Below, in pieces: positions 27,222-35,519 of a stretch of DNA of 64,000 nucleotides; positions within the stretch are counted from its first letter, which is position 1; every line of letters begins with the position of its first letter. The stretch comes from Roseimicrobium gellanilyticum. Its GTDB lineage: Bacteria > Verrucomicrobiota > Verrucomicrobiia > Verrucomicrobiales > Verrucomicrobiaceae. Both the position numbers and the translations under genes were made by a program. The stretch spans positions 1 through 64,000 of the forward strand of contig NZ_QNRR01000010.1 of assembly GCF_003315205.1 (NCBI RefSeq), written 5' to 3'. The notes below the pieces were generated by a model that saw only the letters and a list, made by a program, of their open reading frames with translations, was not told the DNA's origin and did no database searches.

Positions 27222-28179
27222 CTGCGAGCTTCAGATAAGCGCGGGTATTCACATCGGCAACACGCCGCACTACTTCCTCACCACACTTCTTCAAGGCGGC
27301 GACCTCTGCTTCATACGTGCTGATGAGCTTCACCACCTGTTCATTGATCTCGGCAGCGTAGCTGTAGAAGGGGGAGTCGCTGCCCCAGAGGAATTTGTCA
27401 GGATAGGCGGCGGCGAGGTCCGCAATCACGCGGGCGGGATCCGTGTAGTCCGTGTCGAAGCGACGCTCCCTGGGTGCCACATACGGCAGATCGTCCACTA
27501 CCCCCTTGCAGTGGATGCAGTGCGCGGAGCAGTCGAACCACGCATTCGGCAGTACCTGGATGCGGTCGAGGCATTCCTTGTCATACCGGCACGAGTGCGC
27601 CGCACAAAAGCGGATGTCGGGATTGGCTTCAGCAATGTCGATGATGTCATGTGCCTGTGCCCAGAGGTCGCTCTCCGCCACGCTGCTGTGGATGAGGAAG
27701 GGAATGTCCCACTGGCGGGCGAGATCCAGGAAGATGCTGCCCTCATGCGCGAGCCGCTTGATGTCTGACTGGATGATGGTGCTCTGGATCTTGATGCCGT
27801 AGAAGCGGTATTGCTCCCGCAGTTTCTCCAGCTCGCGAGCCTGCACACCGGTGTCCCGCATGGGATCCACCATCACAAAGGGCAGTACTTTTTTCCCCTC
27901 TTCTGGGAAGAGCCGCTGGCACTCCTCCAGTAGGCGGCGGTTTTCGAAGGCATACGGCACCATCTCCAGGGAGGTGCCGGAGCCGAAGCGCACAGAGCCT
28001 TCGCGGAAGCCTGTGACGTCCATCGCGGCGTACGAGACGAAGGGAAACGCGATCCAGTGTGTCACTCCGAGCGAGCTTCCTTCCTGAAGCATGTCCACCA
28101 TCTGCTGTGCGTAGGGGAAGTCCCCGTGGAGGTAGAACATCAAGTCCGCACCGATGTGGTTGTGGCAGTCGATGAGCAT
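27202..28179 (-). CDS. Amidohydrolase-family (amidohydro_2-like) metal hydrolase
   Basis: 325 residues from ATG 28179 (MLIDCHNHIGADL); the frame extends upstream, but the metal-binding motif normally stands at the very start. The TIM-barrel metal ligands are visible: HNH in CHNHIG, a His in FLIHSSVAES, another in CAAHSCRYDKE and the Asp in LWGSDSPFYSY. Amidohydro_2 members hydrolyse lactones or amides, or decarboxylate, with zinc. In this setting a lactonase step on an oxidised sugar or hydrolysis of an amide is plausible. It lies 38 bases after SDR 3 and overlaps SDR 2 by 20 bases. Confidence 0.85.
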   Translation of the reverse strand: MLIDCHNHIGADLMFYLHGDFPYAQQMVDMLQEGSSLGVTHWIAFPFVSYAAMDVTGFREGSVRFGSGTSLEMVPYAFENRRLLEECQRLFPEEGKKVLPFVMVDPMRDTGVQARELEKLREQYRFYGIKIQSTIIQSDIKRLAHEGSIFLDLARQWDIPFLIHSSVAESDLWAQAHDIIDIAEANPDIRFCAAHSCRYDKECLDRIQVLPNAWFDCSAHCIHCKGVVDDLPYVAPRERRFDTDYTDPARVIADLAAAYPDKFLWGSDSPFYSYAAEINEQVVKLISTYEAEVAALKKCGEEVVRRVADVNTRAYLKLADENILA

Positions 28180-28217
28180 CTTGGGAAAGTGTGAAGTGAA
28201 GTGGAATGAGAACTGAA

Positions 28218-29015
28218 TCACCAGGCCGTCCAGCCACCGTCCACGGCGAGGTTCTGCCCGGTGATGTAAGAGGATGCATCGCTGAGGAGGAACGCCACGG
28301 AACCGGCGATTTCGTGTGCCTGGCCAATGCGGCCCAGCGGGACTTTCGAGGCGAGTCGCTCAACAAATTCCGGCAGGTCCTTTTGGATTGCCGGATTGGG
28401 AAAGGGACCGGGCGAGACGCTGTTGCAGCGTACGCCCTGTCTTCCCCAGTGCACGGCGAAGTAGCGGGCCATCTGCTGGATACCTGCCTTGCCCACGCCG
28501 TACTCGATGGGGTTGGGAGTCATCGGTGCTTCGTAAACAGAAGGGTCCGGGGACACCGAACCATACATGCTGGAGAAGAGCACCATACTGCCGCCAGCAT
28601 GATTCACCATGTGCTGTCCGATGGCGCGACAAAGAGCGAAGGTCGCGGTGAGATTGCCGTGATTCACACGGTCGAAATCCTCAGCGCTCAGGTCGTCCAT
28701 GCGCTTTGCGGTAGAGGTGTACGTGAGCACGGCAAGGCCATCCGGCACCCCATACGCAGCGATCTGTTCTGCGACAAAGGTTTGTGTGGCACTGACCTCA
28801 GTGACATCAAGAGAGGCTGGTGTAACGGCGGAGTTAAGATTCTCCTCCGTCAGGAATTGCTGCGCACGCTGCTCCAGGTCTACGCAGAGCACCCGTGCCT
28901 GCATCTCAGCGAGCAGGCGCACCACCGCGCGGCCCAGATATCCCGCGCCGCCGAAGACCCAGATGTTCCTCCCAGAGAGGTCGAAGGGGGGCTTGGGTTG
29001 CAGGGTGGGATTCAT
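28218..29015 (-). CDS. Short-chain dehydrogenase/reductase (SDR) 3
   Basis: 265 residues. Nucleotide loop [12 protein letters not shown] at 21-32, catalytic Y172-GVG-K176 after [11 protein letters not shown], and the ending [21 protein letters not shown] replaces the usual NNAG block, so the fold is standard with some divergence there. The enzyme is expected to act on a hydroxyl or ketone with NAD(P). It is followed 38 bases later by the amidohydrolase gene. On its upstream side a 28-bp inverted-repeat element (29056-29217) separates it from the dipeptidase gene, so it may have its own transcript. Confidence 0.92.
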   Translation of the reverse strand: MNPTLQPKPPFDLSGRNIWVFGGAGYLGRAVVRLLAEMQARVLCVDLEQRAQQFLTEENLNSAVTPASLDVTEVSATQTFVAEQIAAYGVPDGLAVLTYTSTAKRMDDLSAEDFDRVNHGNLTATFALCRAIGQHMVNHAGGSMVLFSSMYGSVSPDPSVYEAPMTPNPIEYGVGKAGIQQMARYFAVHWGRQGVRCNSVSPGPFPNPAIQKDLPEFVERLASKVPLGRIGQAHEIAGSVAFLLSDASSYITGQNLAVDGGWTAW

Positions 29016-29055
29016 GAGAAGAACACCGGTTTAATGCAAGAGGCGGGCACCGTGG

Positions 29056-29217
29056 ATTTGGAGTGCTGGAGCTTGCTCCAGCTGTCCGGTAGGCAGCTTG
29101 CTGCCGTGAAGCTGCGACCGATCAAGCAACATTCCTTGAGGTGGCCGTCCTCCTTCGTGCCTTCACGCGGAGCAAGCTCCGCTGCTGAAAGCTGGAGCAA
29201 GCTCCAGCACTCCAAAT
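29056..29217. repeat. Palindromic repeat element with perfect 28-bp inverted ends
   Basis: Perfect inverted ends lie at 29056-29083 and 29190-29217 (left arm begins ATTTGGAGTGCTGGAGC). Each end is itself palindromic: CTGGAGC-tt-GCTCCAG at 29066-29081 and GCTGGAGC-aa-GCTCCAGC at 29191-29208. Two more small palindromes lie inside: GGCAGC-tt-GCTGCC at 29092-29105 and GCGGAGC-aa-GCTCCGC at 29167-29182. It has no coding capacity. The form is that of a non-autonomous mobile palindrome (MITE or REP-like unit) inserted between two operon genes. Confidence 0.8.
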
Positions 29218-29274
29218 GGTCACCGATGCTGTGAGGTCGTAGCGTTGGTTTCATCACTTGGAGCTTGGTGACCA

Positions 29275-30381
29275 TTACTTCGGCAGGTGCTTCCTCAGGA
29301 AGCGCAGGAAATTGCCGTGCATGATGTTCTCGATGTCCTCCGGCTTATAGCCGCGACCGGCCAGCAGCCCCGGTACCTTTTGCAAGTCCGCAATCGTCTC
29401 CAAATCAAGCGGCGCTTGTTCCCGGCCAAATCCACCGTCCAGGTCTGTGCCGATGCCGGCGTGCAGCGAATTCCCCGCGAGCTGGCACACGTGATCGATA
29501 TGATCCACCATGTGCTTCAAGCTCACACCGGTGTCTTCGGGCTTCGTGGTGAATTTGATCCAGCCCGGCACCATCATCCATGCATCCAGCGCCGCGCCGA
29601 TGACGCCGCCACGTTCGATCACACACTTGAGCTGCTCGTCACTGAACTGGCGCTGATGATTCACCAGTGCGCGACAGTTCTGGTGGCTGGCCCAGATGGG
29701 CCCCTGGAAAAGCTCCACCGCTTCCCAAAACGCCGGGTCGGTGAGGTGCGTGGTATCCATGATCATGTGCAGGCGATCCATCTCCTGCACCAGTTCACGT
29801 CCCTTCGCGCTGAGCGGGCCATCCCACTCCGTGCCGGGCGCATACGTCCCGGGGCCGTAGTGGGCGGGGCCTAGAATGCGCAGGCCATCGTTGTAGGAGC
29901 GCTCCAGGTGCTTCAGCGTGATCATCGAATCCGCACCCTCCAGCGTGAGCACGTAGCCGATGGGCAGCTTCTCCGCGTTCACTGGCGCATTGGTCCCGGT
30001 CCAGAGTGCATACACTTCCTCCAGTTGCGCGGTTGTGCGAATCTGCCGCATCTCACCTGCCTCTTCCATGGCGCGATACCATGCGAGCTGCGCCTGCGTC
30101 ATGGCCCAGGCCTGCGCAGGGGAGTGCCAGCCGGGGAACTGGCGATTGGAAGGCTTCACGTAGCGCGCGATTTGCGTGGCCACACAAATGCCGATGCGAC
30201 CGCGACGCATGTCGGGAAAGCTGACCACGCCATTGCCTCGATCCTTCTTGTCGGTCTGGCCCTGCTCACGCTCGCGAATCTCAGCGACAGGACGGGTAAA
30301 GTCGCGGTTCCACTCCAGGGCATTCATGGAGATGTCGAGATGCGCGTCGAGAATGAAGGGCTGGGACGGAGACTGGGACAT
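29275..30381 (-). CDS. Membrane dipeptidase-type peptidase (M19 family)
   Basis: 368 residues. M19 zinc enzymes cleave dipeptides, often with a D-residue at the C-terminal side. The metal ligands are in place: H14 and D16 in DAHLDIS, the bridging Glu in VLTLEGADS, and histidines in MDTTHLTD and IWASHQNCRAL. The C-terminal half gives AGIGTDLDGGFGREQAP, a typical M19 block. No signal peptide is visible, so it is cytoplasmic, unlike the mammalian renal dipeptidase. It lies 68 bases downstream of the D-threonine-aldolase-like gene on the same strand. The pairing suggests handling of D-amino-acid-containing dipeptides or similar amides. Confidence 0.92.
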   Translation of the reverse strand: MSQSPSQPFILDAHLDISMNALEWNRDFTRPVAEIREREQGQTDKKDRGNGVVSFPDMRRGRIGICVATQIARYVKPSNRQFPGWHSPAQAWAMTQAQLAWYRAMEEAGEMRQIRTTAQLEEVYALWTGTNAPVNAEKLPIGYVLTLEGADSMITLKHLERSYNDGLRILGPAHYGPGTYAPGTEWDGPLSAKGRELVQEMDRLHMIMDTTHLTDPAFWEAVELFQGPIWASHQNCRALVNHQRQFSDEQLKCVIERGGVIGAALDAWMMVPGWIKFTTKPEDTGVSLKHMVDHIDHVCQLAGNSLHAGIGTDLDGGFGREQAPLDLETIADLQKVPGLLAGRGYKPEDIENIMHGNFLRFLRKHLPK

Positions 30382-30449
30382 GAAGGGAATACTGCCGGTG
30401 ATTACGTATTCAGTCGTGGTGATTCAATATCGGGAGTGCATCATTAGGC

Positions 30450-31559
30450 TCAGACAGACAGGACACGCTCACGACCCGACACACGCCAGATGTCATCCAC
30501 TCGGCCATCGCGCACGACATTGGCATAGGAGTGCAGCGCCACTGTCGGGCAGATGTGCCACGGCACTCCATAGAGGACATCGCCGATGGAGAACTCGTCC
30601 GCATGGGGCGTCTCCAGCACCAGGTGTTCCTCGCTGTGCATCACTGCCCGTGCTTCGGGCAGATTCAGGAAATGCACACGCGGATGCGGATTCTCCGCGG
30701 CAATCGCCTTGTGACCTAGATCCACTGTGAGGCGGCCGGTGGAGGGTTTGCTGATGACCCGCGTGAGTACCAGCGCCGCATGCAGGAAGTCGAGGTCAGG
30801 ATGTTTTGTGCCGTAGCCCCAGTCCCACAGCACACAGGTGCCGGGACTGCATTCGTACGAGCCACGCAACGCGTGAATGCCAAAGGTGGGCGTGCCACTG
30901 GCGATGTAGTTCGGCACCGGCAGTCCTACAGCAAGTAACTGCTCGCGAAACGCTTCCACTGCGCTGAAGGCGGTCTCCACTGCAGTCTTGCGTGTCGCAA
31001 GATCGGAATCGTGGATGTGGCCGTCGTAGGCGTGGATGCCAGCCACTTTCAGTCCCGGCAATTTGGTGAGCAAGCGATAGAGATCAAAGGCTGCATCATC
31101 TGGCGCAATTCCGGTGCGATGCATCCCGCAGTCCAGATCAAGATAGACGTCCAGCGTGAGGCCTGCTGCATCGCAGGCTTCAGACAGGGCGCGTGCCGCC
31201 GGTTCACTGTCGGTCGTCGCTGCAAATTTCGTGTGAGGATACTTCTGCACCAAGCGGAGCAATCGCCCGATGTTTGGTCCCACGGGAGGATAGGCGAGTA
31301 GGATTTCATCGGCACCTTCGGAGGCAGTCATCTCCGTTTCCGCGATGGTAGCGCATTTGAATTTCGTGATGCCATGAACGAGGTGCAGTTTGATCACCTC
31401 CGGCATCTTGTGCGTCTTCATGTGCGGCCGGAGGCGGGTGGTGTCACCCTGCACCATCTTCACCATGCGGCGCAGGTTTTCCTCAATGCGGTGCGGCCAG
31501 ACCGCCAGGGAGGGGGTGGGAATCTCGGCGATGTTGGAAATCTCGTGCCAGGGAGTCAT
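30450..31559 (-). CDS. D-threonine aldolase-like PLP enzyme (DSD1/alanine-racemase fold)
   Basis: 369 residues. The N-terminal alanine-racemase-type barrel carries the PLP lysine in RPHMKTHK (K48). The C-terminal domain holds the metal-binding H-x-C of this family in WHICPTVALHSYANVV. D-threonine aldolases split D-beta-hydroxy amino acids to glycine and an aldehyde, and close relatives dehydrate D-serine or D-hydroxyaspartate. The metal motif is complete, so the protein should be active on a D-3-hydroxy amino acid. It is the first gene of a minus-strand run with the M19 dipeptidase and diverges from the RraA-like gene across 113 bases. Confidence 0.9.
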   Translation of the reverse strand: MTPWHEISNIAEIPTPSLAVWPHRIEENLRRMVKMVQGDTTRLRPHMKTHKMPEVIKLHLVHGITKFKCATIAETEMTASEGADEILLAYPPVGPNIGRLLRLVQKYPHTKFAATTDSEPAARALSEACDAAGLTLDVYLDLDCGMHRTGIAPDDAAFDLYRLLTKLPGLKVAGIHAYDGHIHDSDLATRKTAVETAFSAVEAFREQLLAVGLPVPNYIASGTPTFGIHALRGSYECSPGTCVLWDWGYGTKHPDLDFLHAALVLTRVISKPSTGRLTVDLGHKAIAAENPHPRVHFLNLPEARAVMHSEEHLVLETPHADEFSIGDVLYGVPWHICPTVALHSYANVVRDGRVDDIWRVSGRERVLSV

Positions 31560-31672
31560 GGGTGCTTGGTGAAGTGAGCGAAGCCTGAAGGGAGGAAAGG
31601 TGCAACAAAAAGCGCAAAGAAGCGTGGCAGATGCGGCATCCTTGGTGCGTTGGGAATCACTCCTACACTCTC

Positions 31673-32320
31673 ATGTCCGATATTCTTGCCTCACTCTCCG
31701 GTTTGTATTCCGCCGTGGTCGCCGACGTGCTCGATGGCCTCGGTCTGCGCTTCCAGACACTCGCATCGCACATCCGCCCGCTCACGCCCACGCAGAAGAT
31801 CTGCGGCCGCGTCTTCCCGGCCCGCGCCGTGACCGTGCTGGCCATCCCTGCAGAGCCGTACAAGCTGGAGATTGCTGCGGTGGATGGGATGACAAGGGGG
31901 GATGTACTCGTGGTGGATGCGGGTGAGGATCGCACCTGTGGTTTCTGGGGTGAGCTGCTCACCACCGCCTGCCTGTACAAAGGAGTCGGTGGGGTGGTGA
32001 TGACGGCCTGCACACGGGACATGTGGAAGATTAAAGAGTTGGACTTCCCCATCTTTGGCATCGGATACCACCCTGCGGATAGCAAAGGTCGAGCGGATAT
32101 CATCGAAATAGGTGAACCCATCACTATCGGAGGAGTCACCACCAAGGTGGGTGATTACATCCTCGGTGACGAGGACGGCGTGGTCATCATCCCCGGCGAG
32201 GTGGCGGAGGAAGCTGTGAAGCTGGCGCTGGAAAAAGTCAGTGGCGAAAACATCGCCCGCGCAGATCTGGCCGCCGGGGTGCCCATGGGCGAAGTGTTTC
32301 GCAAGCATGGGATCTTGTGA
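31673..32320 (+). CDS. RraA-like / 4-hydroxy-4-methyl-2-oxoglutarate aldolase family protein
   Basis: 215 residues from ATG 31673. The family core WGELLTTACLYKGVGGVVMT ending in ACTRD contains the G-E-L ... R-D signature of the class II pyruvate aldolases related to HMG/CHA aldolase; RraA regulators of RNase E lack the full set. YSAVVADVLDGLG is the usual N-terminal helix. The likely reaction is cleavage of a 4-hydroxy-2-oxo acid, or oxaloacetate decarboxylation. This is a third pyruvate-aldolase-type enzyme in the island, beside two HpcH/HpaI copies. It diverges from the D-threonine aldolase-like gene and ends 23 bases before the convergent TPR gene. Confidence 0.88.
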   Translation: MSDILASLSGLYSAVVADVLDGLGLRFQTLASHIRPLTPTQKICGRVFPARAVTVLAIPAEPYKLEIAAVDGMTRGDVLVVDAGEDRTCGFWGELLTTACLYKGVGGVVMTACTRDMWKIKELDFPIFGIGYHPADSKGRADIIEIGEPITIGGVTTKVGDYILGDEDGVVIIPGEVAEEAVKLALEKVSGENIARADLAAGVPMGEVFRKHGIL

Positions 32321-32343
32321 CAGGCAAAAATTGCAGCGGGTCT

Positions 32344-33267
32344 TCAGAAGCTATCGGCGCGCACGCGCTTGAGCCGTCTCATGAGCCAGATGGGGACAAT
32401 GAAGATGGCGGGAAGTCCCACAATCCAGAGGACAATTTCTCCGAGCTTTGACCACCAGATGACTCGATTCCAAGTCTTGATAAGCGGTTTCCCCCTTTCG
32501 GACGAGAGTCCGTAAGTCTCGGCGAGGTTCAGATATTCCTTTGCCTCTTCAAGAAACTTCGTCTGGGCTTCGACCAGGGCCAGCTCATAGAGGAGTTGTG
32601 CTACAATGGGGTCCTGAGGCTCCACGAAAAGCATGCGCACGGAGAGCTGGGTCCACAATGACTTGTGGAGTTCAGCTCCATTGAGCGCGCCCTGAAGCGT
32701 GGTGAGTTTATATCCTGACTTTTTTACTGCGCCGAAGTCGATTCCGGAAATCGAGTTGCGTTCCAGCCAGGCGGGATCGGACTTCAGTTTTATCTTTGCT
32801 TCCAGGATCCTGACATGCAGCCACTCCGTTCGCATGTGGGCATCGGGATCGCGACGAATTCCCTCCAAGATCCATTGAAGTGCCTTCTCATCGTCTCCAG
32901 AGAGTTCGTAGGCGGTTCCGAGATTCGCTGCGGTATAGTAGTGCCCCGGATGGGCTTTCTCAACGGCCTCCAAATCTTGTGCTGCGGCCTTGGCATCGCC
33001 AAGCATCAGTTTCTCAACTGCGTCATCGTTAAGATATTGGGAGGGCTCGTTTGAGCGTGAGTAGGAAAGTTTGATGCCGAGCAGGCGTTTTTCGGGTGAC
33101 TCTCCGCCTTCAATGGCGAGGCGTTGCGCTCCCGTGTAGTCCGACCTCTCACCGTATCCTCCCTCAATGGTTGTACCTCTGAGCCAGATGCACGCCCCCG
33201 CATCTCCGAGCAGAGCCAGCCAGAGGAACAACACCAAGCCAAGCACGGCACGGAAACAGGAGCGCAT
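32344..33267 (-). CDS. Membrane-anchored protein with TPR-like repeats
   Basis: 307 residues from ATG 33267, which gives an export signal (RSCFRAVLGLVLFLWLALLG); further upstream codons do not. A TPR-like region covers about 75-160 (KLMLGDAKAAAQDLEAVEKA, YYTAANLGTAYELSGDDEKA, LQWILEGIRRDPDAHMRTEW). A C-terminal membrane helix is near 278-297 (LGEIVLWIVGLPAIFIVPIW) with a basic tail. Most of the protein should therefore lie outside the cytoplasm. No enzymatic motif is visible. It sits between the RraA-like and M81 genes on the opposite strand, so its link to the catabolic island is uncertain. Confidence 0.7.
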   Translation of the reverse strand: MRSCFRAVLGLVLFLWLALLGDAGACIWLRGTTIEGGYGERSDYTGAQRLAIEGGESPEKRLLGIKLSYSRSNEPSQYLNDDAVEKLMLGDAKAAAQDLEAVEKAHPGHYYTAANLGTAYELSGDDEKALQWILEGIRRDPDAHMRTEWLHVRILEAKIKLKSDPAWLERNSISGIDFGAVKKSGYKLTTLQGALNGAELHKSLWTQLSVRMLFVEPQDPIVAQLLYELALVEAQTKFLEEAKEYLNLAETYGLSSERGKPLIKTWNRVIWWSKLGEIVLWIVGLPAIFIVPIWLMRRLKRVRADSF

Positions 33268-33316
33268 GAAATTTTTTAGAAGAACGGGTGAGCCCTGACC
33301 AGCGTTATCTCTCTGT

Positions 33317-34822
33317 ATGTCCCGCATCCTGCTCGCTGGAATCTTCCATGAGACGCACACCTTCGTCGATGACCGCACGGAGCTGAAGGACTTTGCGGTG
33401 CTGCGGGGTGCGGAGATGCTGGCATGCAAGGGGGACGGATCGCCCCTGGGAGGTTTCTTGGAAGCGGCGGCGCGTTATGGATGGGAGATCCTGCCCACCG
33501 TGGACATGCGTGCGCAACCGGGAGGCATGGTGGCGGATGAGGTGCTGGATGTCTGGTGGCGTGACTTCCTGGTGGAGGGCGCGTCGGATGCCCTGCGTGA
33601 CGGCAAGGTGGATGCAATCTATCTGGTGCTCCACGGCGCCATGACCACGCCCACCCACGATGATGTGGAAGGCGAAATCCTGGAGCGCATTCGCAATCTT
33701 GAAGGGGGCGCCACACTGCCCATCTTTGGCGTGTATGATTTGCATGCGCACTTCACTGAGCGCATGGCCCGCCACGCGAGCTGTCTGGTGGGTTATCGTG
33801 AGAATCCCCACACCGATGGCGAGGCCATGGCCATACTGGCGGCGGAGCTGCTGCATGGCACGCTGCAAACCGAGTCCTCGCCCCGCATGTACTGGCGCCA
33901 TGCAGGCATCGTGTGGCCTCCCACGGGCACTGGCACGGCAGATTCGCCGATGCGCGATCTGGAGGTCGTGGCTCGACGGCTGGAGCAGGAGCATTCGTCT
34001 TTTCTTGCGGTGAATGTGATTGCAGGCTTCGCCTTTGGGGACACGCCAGACACGGGAGTGAGCTTTTCCATCGCCACTACTGGAGATGAATTTGAAGCGG
34101 ACACGGCGCTCAAGCAGCTCCGCCATGCCGCGTGGGAGTTGCGCCGATCTGGAGACAAGACCGAGCCGCCCGTGGGAGACATCGTCAAAGATCTGGTGGC
34201 AGAGCGGCCGGAACTCCCGCGTGGACCGGTGGTACTCGTGGAGCCCGCGGACAACATCGGCGGCGGTGCTCCCGGGGATGGGACCGGATTGCTGCGCGCG
34301 CTGGTGCGCCATCGCGCGATGGGGGCGGTGGTTGCCATCGTAGATCCCCGGGCGGTGGCGGCACTGCAAGAGGTGCAGATTGGCGGCACCACGATTCTGG
34401 ATATCGGAGGCAAAGGCAGCCGTCTTGATGAAGGACCCTACAGCCTGGGAGTGACACTGGTCTCGCGCAGCGATGGCACCTTCCACCTGGAGGACAGGCA
34501 GAGTCATCTGGCCAGCATGTGTGGTTCTACGTTCCACATGGGACCGTGTGCCGTGGTGAGGCATGCGGGTGTGACCATCCTGTTGACCTCGGTCAAGACG
34601 CCGCCCTTCGATCTCGCCCAGTGGCGCAGCCAGGGCATTCATCCAGAAACAGTGGCCATCATCGGAGTGAAGGCCGCCGTGGCGCATCGCCGGGCGTACG
34701 ATGGCGTCGCCTCGAAGATGATATGGGTGGATACACCAGGGCCCTGCTGTAGTGACGTCCGGAAGCTGCCGTATGTGAAGATTCGCCGGCCCATCTGGCC
34801 GCTGAGCGAGGGGGAGAAGTGA
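33317..34822 (+). CDS. M81-family (MlrC / microcystinase C-like) metal hydrolase
   Basis: 501 residues. The M81 signature GIFHETHTF gives zinc ligands H11 and H14, and DLHAHFTERMARHAS holds the second ligand set. GYRENPHTDGEAMA and VVLVEPADNIGGGAPGDGTG are further family blocks, and the C-terminal MlrC domain contains VGVTLVSR-like strands. The best-known member, MlrC, cleaves linear microcystin fragments, including D-amino-acid-bearing peptides. Most members have no known substrate. No signal peptide is seen, so it acts in the cytoplasm. It is followed by RidA 149 bases later. Together with M19 dipeptidase and D-threonine aldolase it fits breakdown of unusual amides. Confidence 0.9.
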   Translation: MSRILLAGIFHETHTFVDDRTELKDFAVLRGAEMLACKGDGSPLGGFLEAAARYGWEILPTVDMRAQPGGMVADEVLDVWWRDFLVEGASDALRDGKVDAIYLVLHGAMTTPTHDDVEGEILERIRNLEGGATLPIFGVYDLHAHFTERMARHASCLVGYRENPHTDGEAMAILAAELLHGTLQTESSPRMYWRHAGIVWPPTGTGTADSPMRDLEVVARRLEQEHSSFLAVNVIAGFAFGDTPDTGVSFSIATTGDEFEADTALKQLRHAAWELRRSGDKTEPPVGDIVKDLVAERPELPRGPVVLVEPADNIGGGAPGDGTGLLRALVRHRAMGAVVAIVDPRAVAALQEVQIGGTTILDIGGKGSRLDEGPYSLGVTLVSRSDGTFHLEDRQSHLASMCGSTFHMGPCAVVRHAGVTILLTSVKTPPFDLAQWRSQGIHPETVAIIGVKAAVAHRRAYDGVASKMIWVDTPGPCCSDVRKLPYVKIRRPIWPLSEGEK

Positions 34823-34971
34823 TGCATTTTCAGTGAGACGCAAAGCAGCGAAGCAGCAAAGGAGGCGAGATCAAGAGAAGGCTGGGAGGAGAGGCGTTTG
34901 AGATTGCGTGACCGAGGGCCCGGCGCGCGTATGCTCATGCCTCGCATCGCACACATTTCTCTTTTCTCATC

Positions 34972-35355
34972 ATGACTGAAGTCACCTATCCCAAGCTGTC
35001 GGACACGCCTACTTCCCACCTTCCCTTCAGTCCCGTGATTCGCGCCGGGGATTTTGTGTTCGTCTCTGGACAGGCGTCCGTGGATGCCTCCGGCCAGATT
35101 GTGAGTGATACCTTTGAAGGCGAGTTCCGTCGTTCCGTGGAGAATCTGCGTAAGGTCCTTGCCGCAGCGGGTTGCACTCTGGCCGATGTGATCCAGACGC
35201 GGAACTACGTGCGCGATGCCTCGGACGTGGTGGAGTACAACAAGCTGTACCGCGAGTATTTCACTGAGCCCTATCCCACACGGACGACCATCACGAACTG
35301 CCTGCCGCCGACCTTGCGTTATGAGATCGAGGCCGTGGCAGTGGTGAAGAGCTAG
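34972..35355 (+). CDS. RidA-family enamine/imine deaminase
   Basis: 127 residues, the usual size. RidA proteins hydrolyse reactive enamine/imine intermediates released by PLP enzymes, giving a keto acid and ammonia. The substrate-binding Arg (R104 in PTRTTI) and the Glu (E120 in YEIEAVAVV) match the E. coli RidA pair, so the protein should be an active deaminase. GDFVFVSGQASVD is the standard N-terminal block. It follows the M81 hydrolase on the same strand, with a PLP aldolase also nearby, so it may clean up intermediates of the island's amino-acid steps. Confidence 0.92.
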   Translation: MTEVTYPKLSDTPTSHLPFSPVIRAGDFVFVSGQASVDASGQIVSDTFEGEFRRSVENLRKVLAAAGCTLADVIQTRNYVRDASDVVEYNKLYREYFTEPYPTRTTITNCLPPTLRYEIEAVAVVKS

Positions 35356-35397
35356 TTCGTTGATAGTTGAGGGTCGATAGTTGATAGCCCGAGAGAG

Positions 35398-35493
35398 CGG
35401 GGACAGGAATGTCCCCGATCCTTGAGAGCATCTGATTCTTCAGGAAGTCGGGTCTCCTGACCGGGCAGCGTCCGGCGGGTTTTCTTACCCGCC
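35398..35493. repeat. Hairpin cluster between convergent genes
   Basis: Two perfect stems lie in the gap between RidA and the MFS gene: CGGGGACA-ggaa-TGTCCCCG at 35398-35417 and GGCGGGT-tttctt-ACCCGCC at 35474-35493. A shorter GGTC-tcct-GACC lies between. No T-run follows, so classic termination is not obvious. The direct repeat GATAGTTGA / GATAGTTGA just before (about 35362-35384) adds to the impression of a repeat-type element. Confidence 0.5.
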
Positions 35494-35519
35494 AGTTCCC
35501 ATCACTAGTTTCGCTGTCA

